Of a stretch of DNA of 64,000 nt, positions 23,400-34,619 are shown piece after piece. How positions within the stretch are numbered: position 1 is the first letter of the stretch; each line of letters opens with the position of its first letter. Below the pieces are notes generated by a model, which did not search any database, was not told where the DNA came from, and saw only the letters and a list, made by a program, of their open reading frames with translations. The translations under genes were made by a program, and so were the position numbers. The stretch lies in contig JADNRY010000121.1 in assembly GCA_015501585.1 (NCBI GenBank), forward strand, positions 1-64,000, written 5' to 3'. Source of the DNA: Rhodocollybia butyracea. Taxonomy: Eukaryota > Basidiomycota > Agaricomycetes > Agaricales > Omphalotaceae.

Positions 23400-24161
23400 G
23401 GTCAACTGAGGGGCAAACTTGCAGTGGAGGAAAAGTGAAAAAACAGCAAACGAAGTTGAATTTAAGAAAACTTACAGGGTTTATAATTAAACACTCTCAC
23501 GGACCAAATTAAAGTCGATAGATTGATATCTATTCAGCTCCATCTCATCGTGTCACTTCCCAAATGGGATACCAAACGGTTCCTGAATAGAGTGTTTAGA
23601 GACTTAGTATACTTGGTGAATTGCTGCGCAAAGAGGAGCACAACTGAGCTGCAAACTCTCTATCGTTGAAAAGTAGGAATGGATCCGGATTCAGGGTGAA
23701 AGAATCATGTGCATGTGCAGGATCTCAGCGCTCGTCCCACGCATATTAACTTCTTTTTATTTTAAATCTGCAGGCAAGTCATCTGTTCTCAGTCGAGCTC
23801 AAGTAGTATTGCCGTGCAGTCTTATCTCCGAGTTCGGAGTCACTGCAATTAACACACAGTAACCGATCAATACACAGTACTGTACTTATAATTACGACCG
23901 TAAGTTCACTGATTTGGAAATTGTTGGTCAAAATAAATCGAAACAAAATAAATCGAAAAAAATCAGAGATGGTGGTGGTGTAACCGACGTGGTCTCATTT
24001 AGGAACAGTCGGGGCCCCAGCTACATGTATAGCGCCACATACATGCCTGGGGTGTATAATCCCAACAATGCTGTGATCAGTACCGAAGTACTGTCGCACA
24101 AAGGAGTACATAAATGGCGCCAAAATTATCGTACTATATTCGCATGAAAAGCTACAATTCG
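23400..24161. other. Upstream of the membrane-protein gene; no gene recognised
   Basis: This holds the presumed promoter of the minus-strand gene (AT-rich TTTATACTATTAC just upstream of its ATG, near 23320-23335) and AT-rich anonymous sequence. No frame with a recognisable domain. Confidence 0.35.
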
Positions 24162-24740
24162 TTACACTGTACAATACAAAGCAGGATCCGGAATATATGG
24201 AGCTTGGCCTGTAAATAACGCAAGAACATCAAAAACATACCTCGCAGTAAGAGTCAAAATAAAACCATCGAACAAAATTCTCCATAAATATACACAAGAT
24301 GAAGAATAAAACCGAAGATTTGATAGTCCTGGAACCAACACATACATCTCCATGAAATACCGAAGCCTGAGATAGACGAGGTCCAGATTCACTGCACAAT
24401 CAAACAGTGCGTGTGCCTCATCTTCCACTGCAGCCAAACAGAAACGGCACAATCTCCACCCTCGAGGAATTATGGACGGTCTTGCTCCGAATATTGCAAC
24501 AATTCCACTGCCAATGGATGTGAGGACATGATGAGTCAAGTGAAGGCATGGCGATGTTTTGGGACAGTGATAACCTGTAAGTAATCACGAAAGACTAATG
24601 CCACTTGACGTTTGACAAGCACACCCTGGCTGTTATATTCCACCCGATTTCTCAGTAAATTTGCCCGTACGCACTGCTGAACATCTGCAGTCAAAGCATC
24701 CACGGCCTGGAAGATGTTATAGTTGCCGATCCGACGATGA
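24162..24740 (-). pseudogene. LINE reverse-transcriptase C-terminal fragment
   Basis: The minus-strand frame contains IPRGWRLCRFCLAAVEDEAH and ALFDC: a Cys-x2-Cys ... His-x4-Cys pattern placed after IPR.WRLCRFC. This is the zinc-binding tail (zf-RVT type) of fungal LINE polyproteins. Upstream, in another frame, VPKHRHAFT resembles the PVxKHRxALT segment that normally precedes it. Only the last part of the element remains, with frameshifts; the polymerase core is missing. Confidence 0.7.
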
Positions 24741-24749
24741 CATCATGTC

Positions 24750-25603
24750 AATCCGGCACTGAAACTCCTCCAACATTGCTTACTGATTTACTTACTCAGC
24801 TACTTACAGACCCGGTAGATATATCTAGTAGTACCCGTACTGTAGTATATTTCGCCTGGCATGAAGGCCAAGTAGTATAGTGACAGAACACCAAGAGCAT
24901 ATAGAGCATATTGTATCTCCAATCTCCTGTGGGAGCATCATGGCTCTGAGTCCCCACTGCGCCGGATACAACAGAAGACTTCACTCTGTCAATGATACCA
25001 GGTACTTTACCCATGTCACAAAGATCCCGAAGTGAGCATTCCACCAGTATTGGTAAGCGCGATAGGACAAGCTTGAGGTCATTAACCTTGCATTAACCCA
25101 AGAAAAATAACCCCGAGACACCAAATGAAATGAATTTTTGAGTGCTAAAGAAACAAGCCGTCAATCAGGGAGACGCAGAAGAGCAATAAGATAGCTCAAA
25201 GCAAGGTGGCATAAATATTGATATTGAATAAGTAGGTTGAATACCTAGGTCTATGAACAGAGGAGCCAACATTGAACGCTTGCTCACTCCTAACAGACGT
25301 TGAAGGAACTGAAGTCTGATGCTGCACGTTTTCGAGTAAATGCAGCAATGATAAGTCGATATCGAGAGGAAGAAAATTGGAAAATTTGAATCCGGTCATT
25401 TGGAGCTCGTCATTAGATGACTCATTATATGGAACATAGTAAGTACTCCCGGTATTTGGCATTCAATCTCCTCAATGTTGGCAATTATCTTTTGTTGGAG
25501 ATGTGGACATCAACTGAGCAATCGGTATTGCTCGCCGAAGTTTCTCCTGTGGAGCCCGTTAGTTTTAGTTTGTGTTTTATCTTATATTTTGACATATATT
25601 CAC
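24750..25603. other. Right interior of the giant element; no gene recognised
   Basis: Short minus-strand frames at 24796-25044 and 25196-25462 have no recognisable motif. Nothing repeat-like stood out apart from the terminal repeat that follows. Confidence 0.35.
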
Positions 25604-25645
25604 CAGTTTATTGATCGTCGTGTTCTGTCTGCTTATAGGAGACTA
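25604..25645. repeat. Right terminal inverted repeat (42 bp)
   Basis: Inverted partner of 7305-7346, differing at one position (A versus G at the 30th base from the end). Confidence 0.92.
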
Positions 25646-26015
25646 GTCACGAAGCTGTTTTGTTGCTCCCATCCCCACACAGTTGGCACCAAAGACTATG
25701 GTTCGTTCATCGGGAGGTTTGGTGCCAGTAACGCCGGCAGCCAGGGTTACTGCTCCAGTTCCTTAGCTAAATATGGGCACTAATGAGATGTGCGGGGAAA
25801 AAAGGAAAAGACGTACATATTTGTTGAAACTTGAAGACGACAGGGCTTTTCCTATGTAAGTATTTGGTCACCCAAAATCTTCAAAATGTAGAAACCTGTA
25901 GAAGCCTAAGTATGCGGGCGGATTTTATTTCCTGACCAGCCTATTGCTAGTAGCTCGAACCCTGTAGCGCTGAGAACAGGGTTGGCACTTGTCGATAAAT
26001 TCATCATACTTATTC
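25646..26015 (-). pseudogene. Malic enzyme pseudogene, 5' half
   Basis: On the minus strand this matches exon 6 (ATGATGAATTTATCGACAAG), exon 7 (CATTTTGAAGATTTTGG for HFEDFG) and the start of exon 8 of the intact malic enzyme. The frame shows [20 protein letters not shown] and MGATKQLRD. Intron 7 is retained with its GTACGT donor and TTTAG acceptor. The sequence stops at CTTCGTGAC (minus strand), the 9-bp target copy, and continues 18.3 kb away at 7304. Upstream of about 26015 the similarity fades, so exons 1-5 are absent or too diverged to see. Confidence 0.87.
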
Positions 26016-29000
26016 TGACTGTAAGCCTGCCGTGGCTTACCACGCTTGGACCGTCAAGTTGTGCTTATATACAATCCAGAGGCTGAACACGTAGTTTGTG
26101 TTTATACTGCCGTTTTGGCGTAATGGTCAAAGATGCTGGATTGTGACAAAGACCCACTTACACTGACCCCGGACACGCTTTTTGCCGTCAGCCCTACAGA
26201 TAACTAATGGACTGTCGAATACAAGGAAAATTGAGATACATGACTTATAGCAAGTCTCCAAGAGCATTTGGTTGTCAGCAATGTCTCTCAAACAGGAAAA
26301 TGGGGCCAGGGTGCCCTTCTTTAATTCTGATTACACGGCTAGTATAGGCAGCTCTCTGGTGGCCTATGCTCCTCTAAGGCTAGGCACTAGTTCTGAGCGT
26401 TATAACGCCTTGGACCTCGGTCCACCAGCATCGGCGAAGGGGTCGAGGATAAGGGTAGTGAGTTAGCAGGACCTAGCGCTAATACTGCCAAAATACTGTG
26501 GTTTTTCGACTCTCTGCGCAAAGTTTAGAGTCGCTTTCATCCTTCCTTCCTTCGATTTTGTTTCCTTTTACCGTGTTTTTGGTATTTTGATCTTTCCTTG
26601 TTCAGGATATTTCAATCGGTTTCATTAATTGTTCAATTTGCGTTCCGTCACTGTTTTTTTTGCTTGTCTTCCCTCTGTTGGGATACTACAGTGTGCGGGA
26701 GAAGCAGGAGATGAGAACTGAATGTGCCGAAACAGGTACATGTGCTGATATGATCATGTGTATCAGTGCAAGCAATCATTCTCGCTTGGCGCACGTATCT
26801 GTCTAGATCTCTGGATCATCCTCGTAATAAATATCCCCCCCTTTGCTTGCTTGTTACTTGCATTCCACTATCAAAGTCACAGAACCAAGAACAAGTGGCA
26901 TCTTTTCATTATGAATGTACATCCTTATCAACCTCTTCCTCAGACCTCCCTCACAAACAATCAGCAGCCTGGTCCTCATGTGTCTCAACCAGGGTCTCGC
27001 CGTTGTGCAATTCATTGAATATGCCGTTCCACCATTGCCATTGCCATCAGTGCCATCAGTCCTATGCCAATTACTTCACCTTGTACTTCTCGCCGACTTT
27101 CAGCAATACATACACTACTCGGAGACTTCGGGTCTTCTGAAGATGAACAGGTCAATCGGGAAGAGTTGAAGTGGGTACAGTGGTAGCCAGTCTGAAGTGA
27201 AGTTGGGTTCCCTTACATACACCTTCTCGTAGCTTCTAAGTTCTTGTTCACTCATTTTGTTATCTGACTCATCAGATGACGATGAAGTAGAATTCATTGG
27301 TTTCAAATTTACTTAATAACTTCGTTCTTGTACTTTGGATTGATTTGTAGTGTCTCATTGGTTTTGTAGCGCATACTTGTAAGTTGTATCAACTCGCGTC
27401 GCGGTATTCTCCCGGCTGTTCATCCGGCGTGATAATAGTCACGTTGGTTTTCGCTGGACGCTCGTGTCACGATTCCGCGATTCGTACGCAAGCCAAAGCC
27501 TGTCGATGCAGGGCTGGATGATCTGGATCTATGAATCTGAAGGCTACTACTAGTAGATTCTAGAATACGACATCCAAGTTCTTCCTCGACAACTGCCATC
27601 CCATACCATTCACATAGGGATCCATCGTATCTCAACAGGGACCACCTGGCCGTTTCTCCGCCTCCTCCTCATGGTTGCAGCCACGATAACTGCTGATCGG
27701 GAGACTACCTAGTAGTACTTGCTATATAATGACGATACTTACTGTAAGTTCACATAATGCATAATGAGCACCCCTGATTTGGAGTTCGTATGATGCATCA
27801 CAGCCCTTCTTGAACTACTTACTTGAACTTTAAAAATTATAAAACAACAAAATTTTGACAAAATTTGCGACTAGTTATGAATTACTCTGCAGCCTGAATA
27901 TGTAATATCTAAGCTTTGGGAACAATATTGAACACCCCATATGGGCTTCAATATAGTAAGGTCGTACAAGCTAGTGCAGTATAGTAACTAGTTCAATACT
28001 GTCCCAAATAATAAAAACACAGCTAAATGTGAATGTACCAGCGTAGTTAGAGCGTCTTTTATACTGTGTCCGAGTTGTACCGATGTATGTAGTACTGAAT
28101 AACCATACTACTGGAATTGTACAAGGTCACGAAAAAAACTTGAACTTCAAGTAGAGTTGAAGCCCTCCAACTAGCCTCAGAATAAGTATCTGCTCTGACA
28201 ACATGATCGCAAATACATAGATATATCTATTACGGGCCGTGCAATGGGGTACTAAAATATACCCACAAGTGCTCTCAAACAAGGGATTGAACCAGAAATT
28301 TGATCTCCCCATCCCTTGGAACTTGGAAGGAAGGAAGGAAGCAAGTGAATAAACCCGGTGGCGCTCGCCCTCGCTGTAAGTTCCGTCTCGTTAATCATTT
28401 CCCGCCATGATGTTAATAACAATCATCAAACATCATGCAAGCTCCTTGCTCCTATCTTTTGCTTCTCCCGCCAACACTGCTAGGGTGTACCGGCTCCAGC
28501 GGTTTGACTTTCGATGATGTTCAAGTGTTTGAGATTCAGCACAATTGGAAGACAAGCGGCTTGGGGGCCCAGGCCTTTCATCACTCCAATCTGTCTTCCG
28601 GCAATTTTTTCCGACTCGAAATATGGGATTGATTTTGACGACGAGACGAGACCTGCGAGAGCTGTACTAGAATGTTGGTCATCCTTGGACACATGGTGCG
28701 TATGCTTGGCGTATGCTGTAGAGGATCAAAAATGCATCCGAAGATTCTGGATAGCAGACCCGTCACTTAATACGTAGATGTATCAAAGATGTATAATTAG
28801 GACCGTATAGCACATTCATGAGCTAGTTAGGCCTTCTGTGATATCGTAATACGTAACAATTTGAACTGGGCTTTTTGGATTGCCTTTGTTGGATTTTTTT
28901 AATAAGTTGGCCGACTTTTAACTTACTCAGAAACTCAGCATTTGAGAATGTAATGCGTCACTTATAGTTCTAGTCACACTACTTGCTGAGGTATAAATGC

Positions 29001-29045
29001 ACGCAGAGAGTTTGAAGTATCTCGCAGAATACAGCGTCTTCAACA
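26016..29045. other. Intergenic, no gene recognised
   Basis: Several short frames (for instance minus 27115-27306, Ser/Asp/Glu-rich, and minus 28480-28692 with IPYFESEKIAGRQIGVMKGL) could be single exons but lack neighbours in frame. A GGAA microsatellite lies near 28329-28342. A TATAAAT box at 28992-28998 belongs to the downstream secreted-protein gene. Confidence 0.35.
28992..28998 (+). promoter_or_regulatory. TATA box of the small secreted protein gene
   Basis: TATAAAT sits 48 bp before the ATG at 29046, a plausible core-promoter distance for a fungal gene with a short 5' leader. Confidence 0.6.
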
Positions 29046-29626
29046 ATGTACCTCTTAAGCTTTACTACTACGCTCCTCATCTTTGCGTGCGCTGCCATGA
29101 ACAGTGCCGGGACCCTTCTCGAGGCCAGGGTATGTGATTGACGCTGTCATGGTAGTAAACACTAATAACCTCTGTTTCTGCAGAACACTGATGAGGTTGC
29201 GGTATGCCTTGATTTCCTTCAGTCCCAAGATTTCGTGCAAACATCGCTCATATTCATTAACAGAGCAAGTTGGCTTCTATGAAAGAATTCCTTGCAACCA
29301 TCGATCCCTCTGAGGTCACTTATCTCGGCAATAGCAAGAACGTCATCAATGGGCTTGAGCCTCTTGCTGCAGACAGTATCACGGTCGTCTACTGCAGCAT
29401 CGTCTCCAGTGGCATCTGTGGCGGACCTTGCACCACTTACAGTGGTGGTTCTACTTGCCTTGCAGCGCCCGGTACCAAATGCCTCAGTGCCACTAGTAAT
29501 GTCGCATTTTGCGATCGCAGTGGTTGTGGGGGAAGCTGCAACAACTATAATTCATGCGGAACACACTTGCAGGGAAGTTTCTGCAGTACACCTGGAACGG
29601 CGTCAATTCTTGTTCCTCCCAGCTAA
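29046..29626 (+). CDS. Small secreted cysteine-rich protein
   Basis: Three exons, 29046-29129, 29184-29201 (an 18-nt microexon) and 29264-29626, give 154 aa; both introns are GT-AG and all junctions are phase 0. The N-terminus (YLLSFTTTLLIFACAAMNSA) is a signal peptide, followed by a short acidic/basic propeptide-like part. The last 80 residues carry about 10 Cys in a Gly/Ser/Thr-rich setting (CSIVSSGICGGPCTTY, CDRSGCGGSCNNYNSCG), which implies several disulfides. The protein is probably extracellular or wall-bound. Similar small secreted proteins are frequent in Agaricomycetes, but I assign no function. A TATA box lies 48 bp upstream of the start. Confidence 0.85.
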
Positions 29627-30768
29627 ACTAGTCGGGGGGATCGGGGGGTTTGGGCGTGCTGTTCATGGGCAGTCCAAGGGCAGTCTCATGGTATAGTTCT
29701 ATCGAAACGATGTCAAGCGGTCCAGGACTCCAGTTTTTGCCTCGTGACATTCCTCTTCAAACTTCAGATAACATTAGTTGTACTCACCTCTTGAAATTTC
29801 AAATATCTGTTGTACTAGTTGTTATATCGATTTGTGATCCGTTTTCCATTCCATGTTATCGAATTTCGCAAGACGCTAAAACAAGTTAGACCTTTGAGTT
29901 TGCCCCTTGCCTGCCAAATGAGTCATGATACAGGTCAATACTGTTATCCTGTGTTGGATGGGTTGTTTTCCCCCATTGTCGCACACCTGCGTCTCTTTTT
30001 TACAACAAATTCAACTTCAGCAGTGACACTTGGCAAAATGAAGTACCATGGGGGAGCCCTCCAAGAGTGTAGCAGTCACCGTGACGGCAATAAGCCAACA
30101 GAAAGCTCGCAACCAAATCTTCGGCAGGGGCGTGGTTTGTGAAAGCTTTCGATACTGTTTCCAGTTCCAGTGCGGTAACATGTGATGGTGTGTGAAACTT
30201 GAAAACCATCGTCAAATCACGATCTTTCACTAGCGATGAGTCCAGCTTCTATAGCTTGAACTATGACACTTCGGTTGACTTGGTACAGAATCGGGTGGAA
30301 AATGGGGACAGTCGGTACAGTGGAGGGGAAGAGGAAAGAAAACAAGAGTGAAAGAGCTCGAATCTTCAAAACAGCTCGAAAGTGGAAGTAGAAGCATCAG
30401 ATGGGCAGGCTAGTTGGAGCGTGATGGAAATTATCCATCCTCGATAGTCCGCATCATACTGAGTCGACACAGAGAAACGGAAGATTGATGCAAGAGTTGT
30501 GCAAGAGTGCACACGCGTTCCCATAAGTACTCCTACAACAGATCTGCGACCGCGAATTGAATTTACCTCCGAGCACTCCCTATAAGTCATAACGCGAGCA
30601 GCATAATATGACGAACCGTGTCGTCTAATTCCAGTTCCAGTTTAATTTTTAGGTGATAGGACAAAGACGATATGAAAGTTACATAAGAAGCGCGCACGTG
30701 GTAGATCGCTTTTAGGCGCTTATCTTTCCGTTCCAGAACCTTGATCATAATGACGACCTTGTGCCACG
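29627..30768. other. Intergenic, no gene recognised
   Basis: Contains the 3' flank of the secreted-protein gene and the promoter of the malic enzyme gene. No frame here has a recognisable domain. Confidence 0.4.
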
Positions 30769-33075
30769 ATGGCGAACACTCTGCAAACCGTTCGAAAATC
30801 CATTTTAACGCATAGCCAGTCCCAATCGGTCAGAGTGGCTCTGCGAGGAGCAGCCATTCTCAATCAACCTCGGTTCAACAAAGGCACAGCGTTCACAGCT
30901 AAAGAACGAGAGATTTTTGGCCTTCGTGGTCGTCTTCCCTCTCGAGTCAACTCTCTTGATGAGCAATGTGAGCGGGCGTATGCACAACTCAAGACGCGGG
31001 ACACTCCTATCCGCATGAATACCTTTTTGCATAGTATGAAGGATCAAAACTGGGTGCTCTATTATTCATTGGTCGCAAAACATTTGAAGGAGCTTTTGCC
31101 CATAATCTACACGCCGACTCAGGTATCTTCAGTGTCCCAGTCTCTACCAGCTTTGTAGCTGAAATTTTCTCGTTGTACCAGGGAGAGGCTATCGCTGAAT
31201 ATTCACATCTGTTCAGAAGAAGCGAAGGCATTTATCTCACTTTTAATGCTGCGGATAAGATGGAAGAGGATTTCTTGGAGCAAACACGGGGACGCGACAT
31301 CGACTTGATTGTCTGCTCTGACGCTGAAGCAATTCTGGGAATTGGTGACCAAGGTGTTGGAGTACGTGCAGTAATCCTTCTCGTGAAATCGCTGGCTGAT
31401 AAACTCTTTTGGCAGGGAATTGGGGTACGGTGCTATCTCGTCGTCCTTCTCCTACTCTCATGAGCTTCAATTCAGATTTGCACCGCGAAATCAGCACTAT
31501 ATAGGTACGTTGCCATTACAAATGTTGACCGAGTGTTATCTGACGGGTGTACTCCAGTCTTATTGGTGGAATGGATCCTGCCAGATGTCTCCCTATCTCT
31601 CTCGACGTTGGCACTGACAACCAAAAGCTCTTGGAGGACCCGTTATATGTCGTGCGTCTCAATCTTCCGTGTATTTCAACCCAGTTCACATGTTGTTTAT
31701 AGGGTTGGCAGCATAAACGTGTTCGAGGTCAGGAATACGATGAATTTGTCGACAAGTGCGCTCGTTCTCAATGTCACTCTGCTCTAAGCTAATGCGATAC
31801 TTGCAGATTCGTCCAGCTTGTTCGGAAACACTATCCGCACAGTCTTCTGCATTTCGAAGATTTCGGAGTGACCAATGCGTACAAGATACTCTCGCGGTAC
31901 AAGGAAAGCCATGCCGTCTTCAACGATGATATGTACGTATGCCTTTTCTTTTTTTATCCTCGTTGCTTGCGTTACTACTTATCTTTAGCCAAGGAACTGG
32001 AGCCGTTACCCTTGCATGCACCATGGCCGCCATCGGGGTCACTCGCACCAAACTTCCTGATCAACGGATCGTAGTCTTTGGTGCTGGCTCTGCAGGCATG
32101 GGCATCACGAAACAGCTCCGGGACGCCATGGTCGCCACAGACGGAATTTCTGAACAGGAAGCAAACAGCAAGTTTTACCTCATCGACCGGTATGGTCTTA
32201 TCACTGAACGAGTCGAACATACTCATGGGGTACGTGACGACGTAAAGGCCTACGTACGCCCAGATTCGGAGTGGACGGGTGTAGCACATGATGCAAATGC
32301 GGAGATTTCGCTGCTGGAGGTCATTAAGAAGATCAAACCGACTGTGCTGATTGGGTGCTCGACGCGACCAGGGGCGTTTACTAAGGAAGCTATTGAAGCT
32401 ATGGCAGAAGGCTGCGAACGTCCGATTATCTTTCCACTCTCAAACCCGGATCGATTGGTTGAGGTCACGCCCGCAGATGCAAATGAGTGGACAAAGGGGA
32501 AGGCTTTACTTGCGACGGGGAGTCCATTCCCTCCTGCCAAAATGCCGAACGGAAAAGACTATATGTAAGTGTTTATGATGTCCTAGTACGAGCGATCGTT
32601 GTTGACTCGCCCACCCGACTTGTAGTATTGCGGAATGCAACAGTACGCTGTCTTCCTCTATTTATGATAACTATATCCAACCTCACGACTCCTGCAGATG
32701 CCCTCATCTATCCTGGATTAGGATTCGGCGCAATTCTTAGTAAATCCCGTCATTTATCGGAAAGCATGATCGTTGCCGGTAAGCATTCCTCTTTTTTGCT
32801 AGACTTCTCAATTATGTATTGACTTTTCAAAAGGCGCTCGCCGTCTTGCTGCTCTTTCTCCAGCTCTTGAAGACCCGGACAATGCGTTGTTACCCGACCT
32901 AGGCCACGCACCTGCTGTTAATTTTGAGGTTGCAGTGGCTGTGGCAGAGCAAGCGATTGAGGAAGGGAGCGCGGGAGTGGATTGGACGAAGGAAGAGGTG
33001 CGGGAACGGGCAAAGGCAAAGACTTGGGTGCCGGTATATCCTGATCTTGTGTATGATGAGGCTGGGATGAAATGA
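30769..33075 (+). CDS. Malic enzyme (malate dehydrogenase, decarboxylating)
   Basis: The enzyme oxidises malate to pyruvate and CO2 with reduction of NAD(P). Eleven exons join in frame to 586 aa: 30769-31122, 31182-31361, 31416-31424, 31476-31504, 31558-31651, 31703-31755, 31807-31932, 31989-32564, 32626-32642, 32698-32778 and 32834-33075. Exon 3 is a 9-nt microexon coding Gly-Ile-Gly inside the GDQGVGGIGI motif. Visible signatures: IYTPTQGEAI with the catalytic Tyr, [17 protein letters not shown] with the metal-binding Glu/Asp, NDDIQGTGAV, the dinucleotide fold [12 protein letters not shown], and FPLSNP. The first 40 residues are rich in Arg, Ser and Thr and poor in acidic residues, so a mitochondrial presequence is likely. 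Cofactor preference cannot be read safely. A decayed inverted duplicate lies at 6.9-7.3 and 25.6-26.0 kb. Confidence 0.96.
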
Positions 33076-33595
33076 GGTTGTAAAAAATGTGATTATATGT
33101 GTACAGATCTATCGTCAGATAGCAATATCGTTCCAAAGCATTCGAAACCCCACTGTAGAATATGTAATTTCTGTATACAACAATCTGGATGACAACATCT
33201 TGGATCTGAATGCATTGCAAGTTCATCTCATCGCTCAATCTGTATCAAATTTCGTTCCCTATCCCCTACAGCGTTGCTCCTGCTTCTGCTGGATTGTTCC
33301 CCTCTATCGAGGGTACATTGTTGTATATTGGTGGTACAGGGGCTAGCATCAGCCGCTATCTGACTTTGTTTGAACATCATTGTCAGTAGCATTAGATACC
33401 TATGTACGTAGCAGGATTTGGCGCCTTGGATGGGCAATATACCACGGTACACGAGTCGACTACCTAAGAGTCCTATCCGACCAACTTATCCAACGGTTCC
33501 TGTCAGGGTCGCAGACCAAACGACCACCTCTAGCGCCAGGAAATATGGGCGGTGGTGGAATCCTCGCTTCAATTCTTGCCTTCTCTTGACCGCCA

Positions 33596-34586
33596 TCACG
33601 GGCTGGTCCAGTTTCTATGAGATTCTGTTGGGCGACTTTGGCGGTATGCGATCCCTTTGAAACCCATATCAAATTCTGCTCTTGTCTCTGGCGACAGTGC
33701 GATTGGAAGTTCAGCTAAATCATTCTGAATGAACTCCTCGATCTCCTTGATTATACTTTGGAGCTCAAGGCAGTCATGGCGTACATGGAAGTCCGACTGT
33801 GGATCGAGAGACTTTTTCCATTTTATGATTATTTTGAGCGCAGCACTAGAGGTAGAAAACACCTGTTAGCTACAGACAGGATGTCAAGCATGAAACTTAC
33901 TTTATCCGAGTTAGCTGTTTGTCTAACGAATCTAATTCTTCAGACTTCAAAGGTAAGCGAGTGCGCTTTTTTGTCTTTACTCTCGAGTCCTGAGCACCTG
34001 TGTAAAGCACTCCAAGAAAAACCAAGATGTGAGGTAACGACCCAAGAACCATCATGCGGTAGCGACCAGACCGAAGGAAGTCCATTTTCAAGTACGATGT
34101 GAACCATATCTCCCGCGATGCGGCCATTTGCTGTTGTCCCTTGCGAAGCATATACAATCTATAAGCGTGCTGTATGACTGCTGCCTGCCTGTGTTCTTCC
34201 TCTGTTGGCTCGGGATGTGAAAGTTTTACGTTTGGGGCTGCCTCACGAAGTCAGCAATATGAATATTTCCAAGAAAGAGTATTACTACATTTTCAGCACA
34301 GTATCCTATTACACCAGCAACTCGCCTAGGCTTCCATATGCCACGAGCTTTCAGCTTTGCGTTTTCATTCACCAGATGATCATTCAGCGAAATTAGTCCA
34401 ACGTTTTGGCCTTTGAGTTGCTTGTTGCGGTCGTTTATTTCCTGGGGTAAAGTGAGTAGGTAGTACCCAGTGGATGGACTACTTGCGCGCAGGTTGGAAA
34501 CAGCTTACTGCGAGCTGTTGCTCTAGCGCTGCAACCCGATTTTGCGAATCTTCAAGTGCTTTAATAAGGACAGATTCGAGCGTCAT
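33596..34586 (-). CDS. Coiled-coil/IQ protein sharing the helicase C-terminal domain
   Basis: Four exons, 34586-34509, 34441-34315, 34237-33901 and 33845-33596, splice in frame with GT-AG introns to 263 aa. Residues 1-60 form a coiled coil (ALEDSQNRVAALEQQLAEIN). Residues 70-95 read PEPTEEEHRQAAVIQHAYRL then YMLRKG, an IQ-motif-like helix. The rest (FTSYLKMDFLRSGRYRMMVL; KIIIKWKKSLDPQSDFHVRH) matches the C-terminal region of the TRANK1-like helicase at 39310-47788, including the position of the last intron. The gene is thus a short paralog made of a new coiled-coil head and a duplicated helicase tail, on the same strand 5 kb from the source. It may act as a partner or decoy of the helicase tail; that is inference. 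A pseudogene is possible, but all four exons are open. Confidence 0.72.
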
Positions 34587-34619
34587 GTCGAGTGCTGTAA
34601 AGATATAGTATCAGATAAG

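Larger units (their letters stand above)
7305..25645. mobile_element. 18.3-kb terminal-inverted-repeat element (giant, nested)
   Basis: The two ends are 42-bp inverted repeats with a single mismatch, starting TAGTCTCCTATAAGCA inward from 7305 and from 25645. They are flanked by a perfect 9-bp direct repeat. The flanking DNA on both sides is one malic enzyme pseudogene cut in two, so both ends belong to the same insertion. A 9-bp duplication is typical of Mutator-like elements; the superfamily call is an inference. Inside are younger nested insertions, each with its own boundaries, a LINE RNase H scrap, a LINE zinc-finger scrap and one apparently intact membrane-protein gene (21478-23298). I found no frame resembling a MULE transposase, so it is either non-autonomous or its transposase has decayed. 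Without the clear nested insertions it would be roughly 13 kb. Confidence 0.85.

Noticed and set aside
7305..25645. Starship-type giant element
   Set aside because: Starships carry a tyrosine-recombinase captain gene at one end and usually short TSDs. I see none, and the 42-bp TIRs with a 9-bp TSD fit a DDE-type element better.
26272..26466. rRNA-like GC-rich block
   Set aside because: Some words (GGCCTATGCTCC, GGACCTCGGTCC) feel structured, but I cannot match them to conserved 18S or 28S segments.
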